Origin: Woeseiaceae bacterium
Lineage (GTDB): Bacteria; Pseudomonadota; Gammaproteobacteria; Steroidobacterales; Woeseiaceae
NCBI GenBank assembly: GCA_021773035.1
Contig: JAJFKU010000023.1
Location: 124,001 to 188,000, forward strand
Length of the DNA stretch: 64,000 nucleotides
Direction: 5' to 3'
Of the stretch, positions 43,697-52,182 are shown in pieces. The position numbers and the translations under genes are program-made. How positions within the stretch are numbered: the stretch's first letter is position 1; each line of letters starts with the position of its first letter. Under the pieces are notes generated by a model. It was not told the origin of the DNA and did not search any database. It saw only the letters and a program-made list of their open reading frames with translations.

Positions 43697-45805
43697 ATGA
43701 AGACGCACCGGCTTGATTCGCTACTGCGACCCCGATCGGTCGCGGTGGTGGGTGCGTCGAAACGCATCGACACGGTAGGTGAGTGGGTACTGAAGAACCT
43801 GAAGATCGGTGGCTACAAAGGCCAGGTGTACCCGGTCAATCCCGGCTACGACGAGTTGCAGGGCTATCCGTGTTACGTATCTTTAAAAGATCTTCCTGAA
43901 GTCCCCGACCTGGTTGTGTTCGCTGTTGGCGATCAGCGACTGGAGGCAGCGCTGGATGAGGCTATTGCGGTTGGCGTGGGCGCCGCAGTTATTCAATCGA
44001 CGCTCGTCATGGACAATGATGTCGAGCCTTGCCTCAGGGATCGTGTGCAGCAGAAAATCAAAGCGGCCGGTATGTTGGTCTGCGGCGCCAACGGTATGGG
44101 TTACTACAATGTGCGTGATCATGTCTGGACCTGCGGCTTCGACAGTGCGATGCACGATGCGCCCGGTAACGTTGCGCTGATCAGCCATTCCGGTTCCGGG
44201 ATGTCGGGCATTATCGATTGCGAGGAGCGGCTGCGAATCAATCTCGCCGTCTCGGCGGGTAATGAGCTCAGTACGACGATGGATGAGTATCTCGACTTCG
44301 CGCTGGAACTCCCCGAAACACGCGTTGTCGGGCTGTTTGTAGAGACTGCGCGTAATCCGCAGGGCTTCAGGGCCGCCCTGAAGAAAGCTGCGCAGCGACG
44401 GATTCCCGTCGTAGCGTTAAAGGTCGGTCGAACCGAAGAGGCGGCACGCCTAACCGTGTCGCATTCGGGCGCTATGGCAGGCGACGACGCGACCTACGAC
44501 GCGCTTTTCGATCGTTATGGTGTACAGCGGGCGCGCGACCAGGATGAGTTCACGACGATGCTGATCATGTTCGCCGAACTGCACCCGGTGGGTGCGGGTG
44601 GACTGGTTTCCCTGCACGATTCGGGTGGCGAGCGGCAGTTGATGGTCGATCTGGCTGACGATGCCGATGTGCCCCTGACAAAACTTTCCGACGATACCGC
44701 GCAAAAACTTGTCGCAGTTCTGGACCCGGAGTTACCCGCGGTCAATCCGCTGGATGCCTGGAGCCGGGGAGGACCCGACGCAGCCGAAAAAATGACACGC
44801 GGTCTGACACTAATGATGCAGGACGAAGGTGCGGCGCTGGGCGTCGTTGTCCATGACAGGGCGCCATTCGGAAAGATTTACGCCAGCTATCTCACTTACA
44901 TGCAGCGCGCTCGTGCCGAGTCGGGCAAGCCGGTGGCGCTGGTGTCGGCCACACAGGGAACCGGTTGTGACGACGCAGTGGTTACCAGTACGCACGCCGG
45001 GTTTCCGGTACTCGACGGGGTTGGCAGGTTTCTCCGCGGCGCAAACGCATTGCTTTCGTATCGGGACTTCCTGTTGCGCGACACCGAAATCGCCGACGTG
45101 GCGGATGACGATGTCGTTACACGCTGGCATGGCAGACTAGGCGGCGGCGAATCGCTGGGTGAGTTGGACGCGCTGACGATGCTGGCCGAATTCGGTATTC
45201 GTACGTCCTCCTCCGTCGCTGCCGACGCCGAAGATAAAGTGGTCGCTGCGGCGCAGCGCTGCGGTTATCCGGTTGTACTCAAAACCGCGAAGCAGGGCAT
45301 GTTGCACAAGTCGGACCAGGGCGGTGTTATCGTCGGCATTGTGGACGAGGACCAGCTACGGCAGATGTATGCTTTGATGCGGAAACGGTTGGGCGATGAG
45401 GTGCTGGTTGCCGCCGTCGTCGATAGCGGTGTCGAAATGATTCTTGGCCTGAAACGCGACCCGCAGTTCGGGCCCGTCGTAGTCATCGGGTTTGGGGGTG
45501 TTCTGGCAGAGACTATCGCAGACGTGCAATTTGCATTGCCACCGTTTAGTGCGGGGCACGCCAGTCGCTGCATTGATCGAATGAAACTGCGACGACTGCT
45601 CGACGGCGTGCGCGGCACGCGCGCTGTCGATACGGCGAGTTTCTGCCGTTTGGCGGAACGGTTCTCGATCATGGCGCACGCGCTGGGTGATGTACTTCAG
45701 GAAGTGGATGTGAATCCGGTCATCGTCAACGAAGGTGGCGCGGTGGCCGTTGACGCGCTTGTTGTCGGGCGCGATCGCAGGGAGGACAGAGTTGCAGAAA
45801 CTTGA
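43697..45805 (+). CDS. ADP-forming acyl-CoA synthetase (fused alpha-beta)
   Basis: This is a 702-residue protein. It has a CoA-binding domain (SVAVVGASKRIDTVGEWVLK), ligase-CoA domains with the phospho-histidine motif VSHSGAMAGDD (about residues 254-264), and a C-terminal ATP-grasp domain (about 490-690; YPVVLKTAKQGMLHKSDQGG, and EVDVNPVIV near the end). The fused order is that of acetate-CoA ligase (ADP-forming)/acetyl-CoA synthetase family proteins. It would activate the acid product of the pathway as a CoA thioester, or run in reverse to make ATP, linking to the acyl-CoA dehydrogenase in the divergent operon. It lies 12 bp after the GcvT-like gene. Confidence 0.9.
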   Translation: MKTHRLDSLLRPRSVAVVGASKRIDTVGEWVLKNLKIGGYKGQVYPVNPGYDELQGYPCYVSLKDLPEVPDLVVFAVGDQRLEAALDEAIAVGVGAAVIQSTLVMDNDVEPCLRDRVQQKIKAAGMLVCGANGMGYYNVRDHVWTCGFDSAMHDAPGNVALISHSGSGMSGIIDCEERLRINLAVSAGNELSTTMDEYLDFALELPETRVVGLFVETARNPQGFRAALKKAAQRRIPVVALKVGRTEEAARLTVSHSGAMAGDDATYDALFDRYGVQRARDQDEFTTMLIMFAELHPVGAGGLVSLHDSGGERQLMVDLADDADVPLTKLSDDTAQKLVAVLDPELPAVNPLDAWSRGGPDAAEKMTRGLTLMMQDEGAALGVVVHDRAPFGKIYASYLTYMQRARAESGKPVALVSATQGTGCDDAVVTSTHAGFPVLDGVGRFLRGANALLSYRDFLLRDTEIADVADDDVVTRWHGRLGGGESLGELDALTMLAEFGIRTSSSVAADAEDKVVAAAQRCGYPVVLKTAKQGMLHKSDQGGVIVGIVDEDQLRQMYALMRKRLGDEVLVAAVVDSGVEMILGLKRDPQFGPVVVIGFGGVLAETIADVQFALPPFSAGHASRCIDRMKLRRLLDGVRGTRAVDTASFCRLAERFSIMAHALGDVLQEVDVNPVIVNEGGAVAVDALVVGRDRREDRVAET

Positions 45806-46655
45806 AGTCTATCAATCGCTGTGGGCAATGGAGTTACGCAATCCAGGGTTCGCGGAACGGAGCAAAGAGGAGGCCTTCGCAATGATCGCCGAGGCGGGAT
45901 TCGACGGCGCCTGCATGGACCCTTCGGTCGATGAGATTCCACAGTGCCGGGAGTACACAGGGTTGTTTCGTGATTACGGGCTCGGCTGTATGGTGAATGC
46001 ATTCCCGTACACGGTCGACGACATGCTGCCGATTCTCGACTTTGCTGCTGAAGTGCAGTCGTGCATGGTGAACGTGATCAGCGGCGTCATGCCGATCAAG
46101 CCCGAGGACGCGGTCGCAGACGTGCGCCGCTGGATCGGCGAGGCTGATGAACGCAGGATGCCGCTGTTGTTTGAAACCCATCGCGATGGTCTTCTGAACG
46201 ATCTCTATTTCACGCTGCAGTTGATGGATCTCGTTCCGGAAATGCGCTTGTGCGCGGATCTTTCTCACTTCGTTGTCGATCGGGAGCTACGTTCGCCGGT
46301 TCCGGAGCGGGACCAGGCTTACATCAGTTCGGTACTTAAACGCTCCGACTGTTTCCAGGGCCGTATTGCGAATCGGGAGCAGGTGCAAATACAGATCGAT
46401 TTTCCTCAGCATCAGGAATGGGTGGCGATTTTCAAGGCGTGGTGGAAAGAAGGCATGCGCGAGTGGCGTAAACGTAGCGCCGACGATGCGACCCTGATTT
46501 TCTTATGCGAACTCGGCCCACCGCCTTACGCGATTACCGACGCCGATCGGAACGAACTGTCGGATCGTTGGAAAGAGTCGCTGCAGATTCGTGATTGGGT
46601 GCGGGCTATCTGGGGCGAACTCGACGTTGAAGAGTTCGAACAAAAAGGGCTCTGA
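45792..46655 (+). CDS. TIM-barrel sugar isomerase/AP endonuclease-2-fold protein
   Basis: This protein has 287 residues from TTG 45792, preceded by GGGAGGA and overlapping the synthetase gene by 14 bp. The sequence resembles the xylose-isomerase-like TIM barrel family: FAMIAEAGFDGACMDPSVDE, PLLFETHRDGLLNDLYFTLQ, RLCADLSHFVVDREL. Glu and His residues in FETHRD and DLSH fit a metal site. It is the last gene of the plus-strand operon. Most such proteins isomerise or epimerise sugars or hydroxy acids, and some cleave C-N or C-C bonds in catabolic pathways; the reaction here is unknown. The stop codon lies inside a GGGGTCAGA-type hairpin. Confidence 0.78.
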   Translation: MQKLEVYQSLWAMELRNPGFAERSKEEAFAMIAEAGFDGACMDPSVDEIPQCREYTGLFRDYGLGCMVNAFPYTVDDMLPILDFAAEVQSCMVNVISGVMPIKPEDAVADVRRWIGEADERRMPLLFETHRDGLLNDLYFTLQLMDLVPEMRLCADLSHFVVDRELRSPVPERDQAYISSVLKRSDCFQGRIANREQVQIQIDFPQHQEWVAIFKAWWKEGMREWRKRSADDATLIFLCELGPPPYAITDADRNELSDRWKESLQIRDWVRAIWGELDVEEFEQKGL

Positions 46656-46665
46656 CCCCTTTTTG
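46641..46665. terminator. Bidirectional hairpin at the end of the catabolic operon
   Basis: CAAAAAGGG (46641-46649) and CCCTTTTTG (46657-46665) pair perfectly around a 7-base loop that contains the TGA stop of the upstream gene. The convergent amidohydrolase stop begins 9 bp further on. A/T tails on both sides suit termination in both directions. The central CTCTGACCCC is the reverse complement of the GGGGTCAGAG word in the 17011 terminator. Confidence 0.82.
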
Positions 46666-46673
46666 TCTGGACT

Positions 46674-48002
46674 CTACGGCGTCTTTTCTTTGATGATGGC
46701 GCCGCCTTTGACAACGACGGCAATATCCTGCAGCACGGCAATATCGTTCAGAGGGTTGCCGCGGACGGCAACCAGGTCGCCGTAACGGCCAATCTTCAGT
46801 GCGCCGACATCGTCGTCAATTTCCATGTGCCTGGCCGCCGCCGATGTCGCCGCCTTGATGGCCTGCATTGGTGTCATACCGTGCTCGACCATGATAACAA
46901 ACTGGCGTGCGCCCATAGCGTGCGGCAGCACGCCGAGGTCGGTGCCGAATAGCACCGTAACGCCCGCGGCAACGGCCTTTTCGAAAACGATGCGCTGCGC
47001 TTCCGTCGTATCGGTATTTTTTTGCATGAACTCGGCCGCGTAGCCCTGTTCGGCACCGACTTCCTCGGTGTAAGTACCGTTATAGACATCCATCGAGAAG
47101 GCCACGTCGTGCTCGACCGCCAGCATAACGGACTCGTCGTCGCCCAGCGATGCGTGTTCGATCGAGCTGACGCCTGCCAGGATCGCGTCCTTGATCGACT
47201 CCGCACTGTGTGCGTGCGCCGTTACTTTGATGCCGGCCGCATCCGCGACCTCGACGACGGCGGCGATTTCCTCGCGCGTCATCTCCGGTGCCCCGGGATT
47301 GCTGCCGTGGCCGAAAACTGCACCGGATGCAATGATCTTGATGAAGTCGGCGCCACCGGCAACGACTTCCTGTGCCCGGGCCCGAAAGGCATCGGGTCCG
47401 CGCGCGACACCCATTCGGTAATAGTTGGGAATGTCGCTGTCTTCGACGCCCGGAATGTACATGTCGCCGCCACCATGTGGGATCGTCAGGTACGGTCCGG
47501 CCACCCGGATTCGAGGGCCGGGAATATTCCCGGCATCGATTCGGTCCCTGATATCACGATCAACCCAGCCGAGATAAGCACCGACATGTCTGACGGTGGT
47601 GAAGCCCGAGTTCAGAACAACTGCAGCAAGCTCCGCTGCGAGTTCACGCGTGTCGTCCGGCGTGCGTCGAAGGTAGATCGTATAGTCGTCGGCATCCTCG
47701 GGGAGTCCGTCGAGGTGTACATGTGTGTCGATGAGCCCCGGCAGGCAGGTGTGGTCGCTCAAGTCCAGCGTTTTGGCGCTGGCAGGCATTGTATCCGCGC
47801 CGTCCAGGATGTCGCTGATCCGCCCGCCGCGCATGACGACGAGACGTTCGTCGAAAAGTTCGTCCGATAAACCGTCGATCAGTTTTCCGCAGCGAACAAC
47901 GAGATCTGCGTCGCCGGTATCTTCGGCAATAACGGCGGCGTCGCGGTTTTCACAAGCAACAACAAGAAACAGCAGGGGAAGCAGGCCGAGCTTATAGTTC
48001 AT
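46674..48002 (-). CDS. Amidohydrolase lipoprotein (imidazolonepropionase-like)
   Basis: This is a 442-residue protein with lipoprotein signal MNYKLGLLPLLFLVVAC (Cys17). The active-site frame is intact: HxH in LPGLIDTHVHLDG, a Lys in GGADFIKIIASGAVFG, the His block VTAHAHSAESIKDAI, SSIEHASLGDD, and a metal Asp in VLFGTDLGVLPHAM. The composite barrel closes with GALKIGRYGDLVAVRGNPL. This group includes Xaa-Pro dipeptidases and enzymes hydrolysing cyclic or proline-containing amides. It is convergent to the catabolic operon and divergent from mmuM. The natural substrate is unknown. Confidence 0.88.
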   Translation of the reverse strand: MNYKLGLLPLLFLVVACENRDAAVIAEDTGDADLVVRCGKLIDGLSDELFDERLVVMRGGRISDILDGADTMPASAKTLDLSDHTCLPGLIDTHVHLDGLPEDADDYTIYLRRTPDDTRELAAELAAVVLNSGFTTVRHVGAYLGWVDRDIRDRIDAGNIPGPRIRVAGPYLTIPHGGGDMYIPGVEDSDIPNYYRMGVARGPDAFRARAQEVVAGGADFIKIIASGAVFGHGSNPGAPEMTREEIAAVVEVADAAGIKVTAHAHSAESIKDAILAGVSSIEHASLGDDESVMLAVEHDVAFSMDVYNGTYTEEVGAEQGYAAEFMQKNTDTTEAQRIVFEKAVAAGVTVLFGTDLGVLPHAMGARQFVIMVEHGMTPMQAIKAATSAAARHMEIDDDVGALKIGRYGDLVAVRGNPLNDIAVLQDIAVVVKGGAIIKEKTP

Positions 48003-48045
48003 TGGGACTCCTCAATGGTAGACAAACAGTAGTAAGCTGGCGCTC

Positions 48046-48987
48046 ATGTTGCAACCGAATTCTGTCAACGACAATGTGTTCACTCGCCTGCTCGAAAGAG
48101 ATCGCCCGCTGCTGCTGGATGGCGGTCTGGCAACCCAACTCGAGGCACAGGGTTGCGATATCGGCAACGAGCTCTGGTCGGCTTCGTTGTTGCAAAGCGA
48201 TCCGGATGCGATCGTGCAGGCGCATCGCGCCTATATTGATGCGGGTGCCGAATGCCTGGCGACGGCAAGCTACCAGGCGAGCCGCGACGGCTACGCGAAG
48301 AACGGCCTCAGCAACGGCGATGCCGACAAGTTGATGTTGCTGTCCGTCGAACTGGCCGTTCGCGCACGCACGGCCGCCGGGTCTGTAGCGGCCATCGCGG
48401 CGAGCCTGGGCCCCTACGGGGCGATGCTGCACGACGGCTCCGAGTACCGGGGCAACTATGGCGTATCGTCCGATACGCTCAGGGCTTTTCATGAGCCGCG
48501 CTTACGCTTGTTCGACGGCAGTGAGGCCGACGTTCTCGCACTGGAAACCATTCCGTCATTGCAGGAAGCGCAGGTGCTTGCCGAGTTGCTGCATAGCTGT
48601 AAAACACCCGCGTGGGTCAGTTTCTCCTGTCGTGACCACGAGCATATTTGCGATGGCACGCCGCTGTCGGACGTTGCCAGCCTGTTCGCGGCTCATCCGA
48701 CCGTGGTGGCCGTCGGAGTCAACTGCACGCCACCTCAGTACGTGCCGTCCCTGGTTCGTCGCCTGTGCGCAGTATTGCCGGGTAAACACGTGGTCGCGTA
48801 CCCGAATTCCGGTGAGACCTATGACGCTGACAGCAACGGTTGGTCCGGCACTGTTACACCTGGTGATTGTGCCGCGGCGGCCGTTGCCTGGGTAGCAGCG
48901 GGTGCGAATATCGTCGGCGGCTGTTGCCGAATGGGCCCCGAACACATAAAGGCCATCGGGCGTTCGATCAACGAAACTGATCCATAG
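48046..48987 (+). CDS. mmuM: Homocysteine S-methyltransferase
   Basis: This is a 313-residue protein of the homocysteine-binding domain family. It has the N-terminal LLLDGGLATQLEAQGCDIGN, zinc cysteine Cys227 in VGVNCTPPQ, and Cys293-Cys294 in IVGGCCRMGPEHI. It is a single-domain enzyme that uses S-methylmethionine, or possibly a betaine-like methyl donor, to methylate homocysteine to methionine. MmuM is the usual name; a donor other than S-methylmethionine is possible given the betaine-like theme of the region. The last 20 bp overlap the convergent HAD phosphatase gene. Confidence 0.88.
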   Translation: MLQPNSVNDNVFTRLLERDRPLLLDGGLATQLEAQGCDIGNELWSASLLQSDPDAIVQAHRAYIDAGAECLATASYQASRDGYAKNGLSNGDADKLMLLSVELAVRARTAAGSVAAIAASLGPYGAMLHDGSEYRGNYGVSSDTLRAFHEPRLRLFDGSEADVLALETIPSLQEAQVLAELLHSCKTPAWVSFSCRDHEHICDGTPLSDVASLFAAHPTVVAVGVNCTPPQYVPSLVRRLCAVLPGKHVVAYPNSGETYDADSNGWSGTVTPGDCAAAAVAWVAAGANIVGGCCRMGPEHIKAIGRSINETDP

Positions 48988-49612
48988 TAATTGCCGCGAT
49001 ATCCGCCGGTGATTCTGCGATGGCTACGGCACCTGCCGTCGTGAGTTCATCGATGGAGCCGTAGCCGTAGGAAACGCCGATGGGGCAAATGTCGTTCGCT
49101 ATTGCGCCAATTAGATCGTGCTTTCGATCCCCGATCATTATTCGGTAAGCGGCATGCGGGTTTTCGTCAATGGCGTACTTCAGTAGCTCGGCCTTGTTCG
49201 CGCGGGTTCCGTCGAGTTCGCAACCGAATACGCGTTCGAAGTACTGCCCCATCTCGAAATGCTCGACGATTCGAGCGGCTGCGACACGCGGTTTGCTGGT
49301 GGCGACATACAGCGTGCAATCGGAATTTGCGATCGCCTCCAGTGCCTTGTGAATACCGTCATAGGGGATGTTCTCCAGCCAGCCGACCTCTTCAAAGCGT
49401 TCGCGATAAAGATCGACCGCCTGCAGTGTCAATGCTTCTCCGACAATTTCCGGAAAGGTGTCGTATAGCGGCGGCCCGATACAGCTCAGCAGGAACTCCT
49501 CCGACGGCGCCGGAAATCCGAGTTTCTCGACGGCGTAGACAAAGCACCTGGTGATACCCTCGTAGGGATCGGTCAGGGTTCCGTCGAGGTCGAAGTAGAC
49601 GTGTGTTGGCAT
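48968..49612 (-). CDS. HAD-family phosphatase (phosphoglycolate phosphatase-like)
   Basis: This is a 214-residue HAD hydrolase with catalytic Asp8/Asp10 in VYFDLDGTLTDP, motif II in LYVATSKPR, and motif III/IV RIMIGDRKHDLIGAIAND. The C1 cap helix domain (about 15-85) is that of the Gph/PgmB-type subfamily. It hydrolyses a small phosphorylated metabolite. It is convergent with mmuM (20-bp overlap) and divergent from a flavin monooxygenase. No specific substrate is indicated. Confidence 0.9.
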   Translation of the reverse strand: MPTHVYFDLDGTLTDPYEGITRCFVYAVEKLGFPAPSEEFLLSCIGPPLYDTFPEIVGEALTLQAVDLYRERFEEVGWLENIPYDGIHKALEAIANSDCTLYVATSKPRVAAARIVEHFEMGQYFERVFGCELDGTRANKAELLKYAIDENPHAAYRIMIGDRKHDLIGAIANDICPIGVSYGYGSIDELTTAGAVAIAESPADIAAITMDQFR

Positions 49613-49664
49613 TCGCGTAGCATATCAGCTTGGCCGGCTATAGAAACATGGGGAAAACAGGCGT

Positions 49665-50912
49665 TTGAGAATTGCGATCACAGGCTGCGGGCCGGCTGGC
49701 CTCGCGACGGCGCTGATGCTTTCCCGGCAAGAACATGACGTCACGATGTTCGAGCGCTTCGATACACCGCGACCTGTCGGTTCGGGGATCATTCTGCAGC
49801 CCACCGGGCTTGCCGTCCTGCAGTGGCTGGGACTAACGGACGAGATTCACAAACTTGGTAAACGCATCGACCGTATTAACGGTGTATCGATGCCGTCCGG
49901 AAAGCAGGTGCTTGACGTCGACTACGCTGCACTGGGTGAGGGTTTTCATGGACTGGCCGTTCATCGTGCGGCGCTCTTTGAGGTGCTATACGCGGCTCTC
50001 CGGTCTTCGGGTATCGAAATCAATACGGGAATTGAGGTCGTGGATGCGATCGTAAGGCGTGGCCTTGTCTCGATAAGCGACAGTGCGGGTCAGCGATACG
50101 GCCCATTCGACCTGTTACTGGACGCCAGTGGTGCCGGGACGAAGCTGCAGCAGCACGCATTGCATCCGGCGCGCCTGCGCGAGCTTGAATATGGCGCGCT
50201 GTGGGGCGCGTTCGACTGGCCGGCATCGGGCTTCGACGAGAATGCGCTGGAACAGCGTTACGTCCGTGCGCACACGATGCTGGGCATACTTCCGATTGGC
50301 AGTCACTCCGCGGTTAGCGGCGACCAGGTCGCCTTTTTCTGGAGTATCAAGACGCGCAGCTATGAGAGCTGGCGCCGAAACGGCCTGGACGTCTGGAAGC
50401 GAGAGGCACTTTCGATCTGGCCGGAGGCGGGTGCGATCGTTGAGCAGATCACCGATGCTTCGGACATGTCGCTGGCCCGATACGGCCACAGTACCTTGCG
50501 AAAACCGTATGGCAACAAGATCGCTTTTCTCGGCGATGCAGCGCACTCGACGAGTCCGCAACTGGGACAGGGGGCGAACATGGCGTTACTCGATGCCTGG
50601 GAGATAGCCGCTGCATTGCGGCAAACCAGCGATGTGGATGACGCGCTGCGGCGTTATGCGAAAGCACGGCGTTGGCACGTCCGAGCGTTCCAGTTATCCA
50701 GCCTCGCGCTGACGCCGTTTTACCAGTCCGACAGCCGCGTCCTGTCGGGATTGAGGGACCTGTTGTTCGATCCAATGGCGAAATTGCCGATCGCGCGGCA
50801 TGTAGTGGCGGGTTTAATATCGGGAATGCTTGCGGGCTACGGCCCGGCGGGCAGGAAAATGCAGCAGATTACTGCGGGTGCCACACCTACCGAACGCAGC
50901 GAGTTGCCGTAA
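49665..50912 (+). CDS. FAD-dependent aromatic-type monooxygenase
   Basis: This protein has 415 residues from TTG 49665 (GGGGAAAACAGG just upstream). It is a PHBH/UbiH-fold flavoprotein: GxGxxG in AITGCGPAGLATALMLSRQE (residues 4-23), a DG-like motif area, and FLGDAAHSTSPQLGQGANMA (about 286-305), the second FAD/NADPH motif. Members hydroxylate aromatics or N-heterocycles using NAD(P)H and oxygen. It stands alone between a HAD phosphatase and a membrane protein. The substrate is unknown; salicylate- or nicotinate-like hydroxylases are close in type. Confidence 0.88.
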   Translation: MRIAITGCGPAGLATALMLSRQEHDVTMFERFDTPRPVGSGIILQPTGLAVLQWLGLTDEIHKLGKRIDRINGVSMPSGKQVLDVDYAALGEGFHGLAVHRAALFEVLYAALRSSGIEINTGIEVVDAIVRRGLVSISDSAGQRYGPFDLLLDASGAGTKLQQHALHPARLRELEYGALWGAFDWPASGFDENALEQRYVRAHTMLGILPIGSHSAVSGDQVAFFWSIKTRSYESWRRNGLDVWKREALSIWPEAGAIVEQITDASDMSLARYGHSTLRKPYGNKIAFLGDAAHSTSPQLGQGANMALLDAWEIAAALRQTSDVDDALRRYAKARRWHVRAFQLSSLALTPFYQSDSRVLSGLRDLLFDPMAKLPIARHVVAGLISGMLAGYGPAGRKMQQITAGATPTERSELP

Positions 50913-50939
50913 GCTACCGCGTGTGCCGGGCATCTGCCC

Positions 50940-51566
50940 TTAAGCGCCCGTAGTGACGGACGCGTAAATTGCGACAGCGGTGAAACCAAGCAGAACGATG
51001 GTCTCCAGGTGATCGGCGAGCCAGTCAATCGCCACTCGCCATTTTGGATTCAGTTTCGAGTCGTCCATGAACGAGGCGGCTTGCGACTCCAGATCGCCGG
51101 GCACCGCGCGACCGGATATCAGGGCATAATAAAAGCGCATTTTCGGACTGGCCGACAGCCACAGTGTAATCGCGAGCAGAACACCCGTCGAAGCTGCGAT
51201 CCTCAACCCTGGGTCGATAGCCAGGCTTCCAAGAAAACCTTTGCCGTTTATCGTCGATACGTAGAGTGTCACAAAGTAGCCGAAGATGAGTACGCGGCTC
51301 AGAGGGCTATTCGCAGTGACCGTATAGACGATCGCGATGGGCAGCAGGAAGTGAAGAATCGAGATATACATGGCTTCTTCCGCGGAAGGTTCGGCCACGC
51401 CAGGTCCGCCAATGGCCATCGCCGCGCCATAAACTATTACGCCGACTATCGAGAGAATCGCCAGAACGGATACGAACTTAAGAAGCCACGGAGCGTCCAC
51501 CGACGGACGATTCGTAAAACCGCCCGTCCAGAGCTTGATCTTTACGCCGGGCCTCATATGGATCAC
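50940..51566 (-). CDS. Hypothetical integral membrane protein
   Basis: This is a 208-residue protein with hydrophobic helices at about 28-51, 66-84, 90-104, 117-135 and 187-205. A charged cytoplasmic-looking loop (about 140-180) lies before the last one. No family was recognised. It is convergent with the monooxygenase gene (27 bp apart) and 42 bp upstream of a small secreted protein on the same strand. Coding character (codon-position GC bias, no competing frame with a domain) supports it as a real gene. Function unknown. Confidence 0.7.
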   Translation of the reverse strand: MIHMRPGVKIKLWTGGFTNRPSVDAPWLLKFVSVLAILSIVGVIVYGAAMAIGGPGVAEPSAEEAMYISILHFLLPIAIVYTVTANSPLSRVLIFGYFVTLYVSTINGKGFLGSLAIDPGLRIAASTGVLLAITLWLSASPKMRFYYALISGRAVPGDLESQAASFMDDSKLNPKWRVAIDWLADHLETIVLLGFTAVAIYASVTTGA

Positions 51567-51608
51567 GGTACTTCACCATTGATCGTGTCCTATCGATGTT
51601 AGCACTTA

Positions 51609-52067
51609 CTAAAGATCGTGTGCTGCGCAATCGATGTCTGCGTACTGAGTGAAAACCCAGCGACCATCCACGATGTCGGCCATATACCAGCCACACGAAA
51701 GCTCTTCGCTGCCGTCGTCGTACCAGTCGCGCCACTTAACTTTGAAAGTGGCGGTCGTTGGGTTGAGCAGGTCGGATCGGTAAGCGGCAATATCGCTGCC
51801 GAGCCACCCCTCTGCCTGCCACTCCTGCAGATCTTCGCCGAGCCAGGGTTTACTGTCCGCGGTATAGATCGCGCCATCGCTTTCTCGAACGTGGATTGTC
51901 TGGCTGTAGTACGTGGTGAACACGTCAATTTTGTCCCAGGCCTTGTCCTTCCAGTGCGGGGCATATTGGTTTTGATACCAATCGTCCGCTGTCGGAACAG
52001 CGGTTTCAGCCTGCGCAGAGAGCGTCGCGAGCCAGGTTAGTCCAATACACCACATCAGGGTTTTCAT
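51609..52067 (-). CDS. Small secreted hypothetical protein
   Basis: This protein has 152 residues from ATG 52067, which begins a signal peptide (MKTLMWCIGLTWLATLSAQA, cleavage before ETAVP); an in-frame ATG at 52100 would bury it. The mature part is rich in Trp, Tyr and Asp and alternates like a small alpha+beta cone (VFTTYYSQTIHVRESDGAIY, TATFKVKWRDWYDDGSEELS, DGRWVFTQYADIDC). This suggests an NTF2/SnoaL-like fold, but I do not recognise the family. It lies downstream of a phytoene-dehydrogenase-like gene on the same strand (about 115 bp gap). Confidence 0.7.
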   Translation of the reverse strand: MKTLMWCIGLTWLATLSAQAETAVPTADDWYQNQYAPHWKDKAWDKIDVFTTYYSQTIHVRESDGAIYTADSKPWLGEDLQEWQAEGWLGSDIAAYRSDLLNPTTATFKVKWRDWYDDGSEELSCGWYMADIVDGRWVFTQYADIDCAAHDL

Positions 52068-52182
52068 GAGTCTGTTCCTCGGTTCGTCATTGTCATGCAC
52101 TATTCAGGGAGCCTTTTTCGTAGCAGCAACTTCAAGCCGGACGATTTCGAATACGCGGCCACAGGAATCCCCGCTAAGCGCG

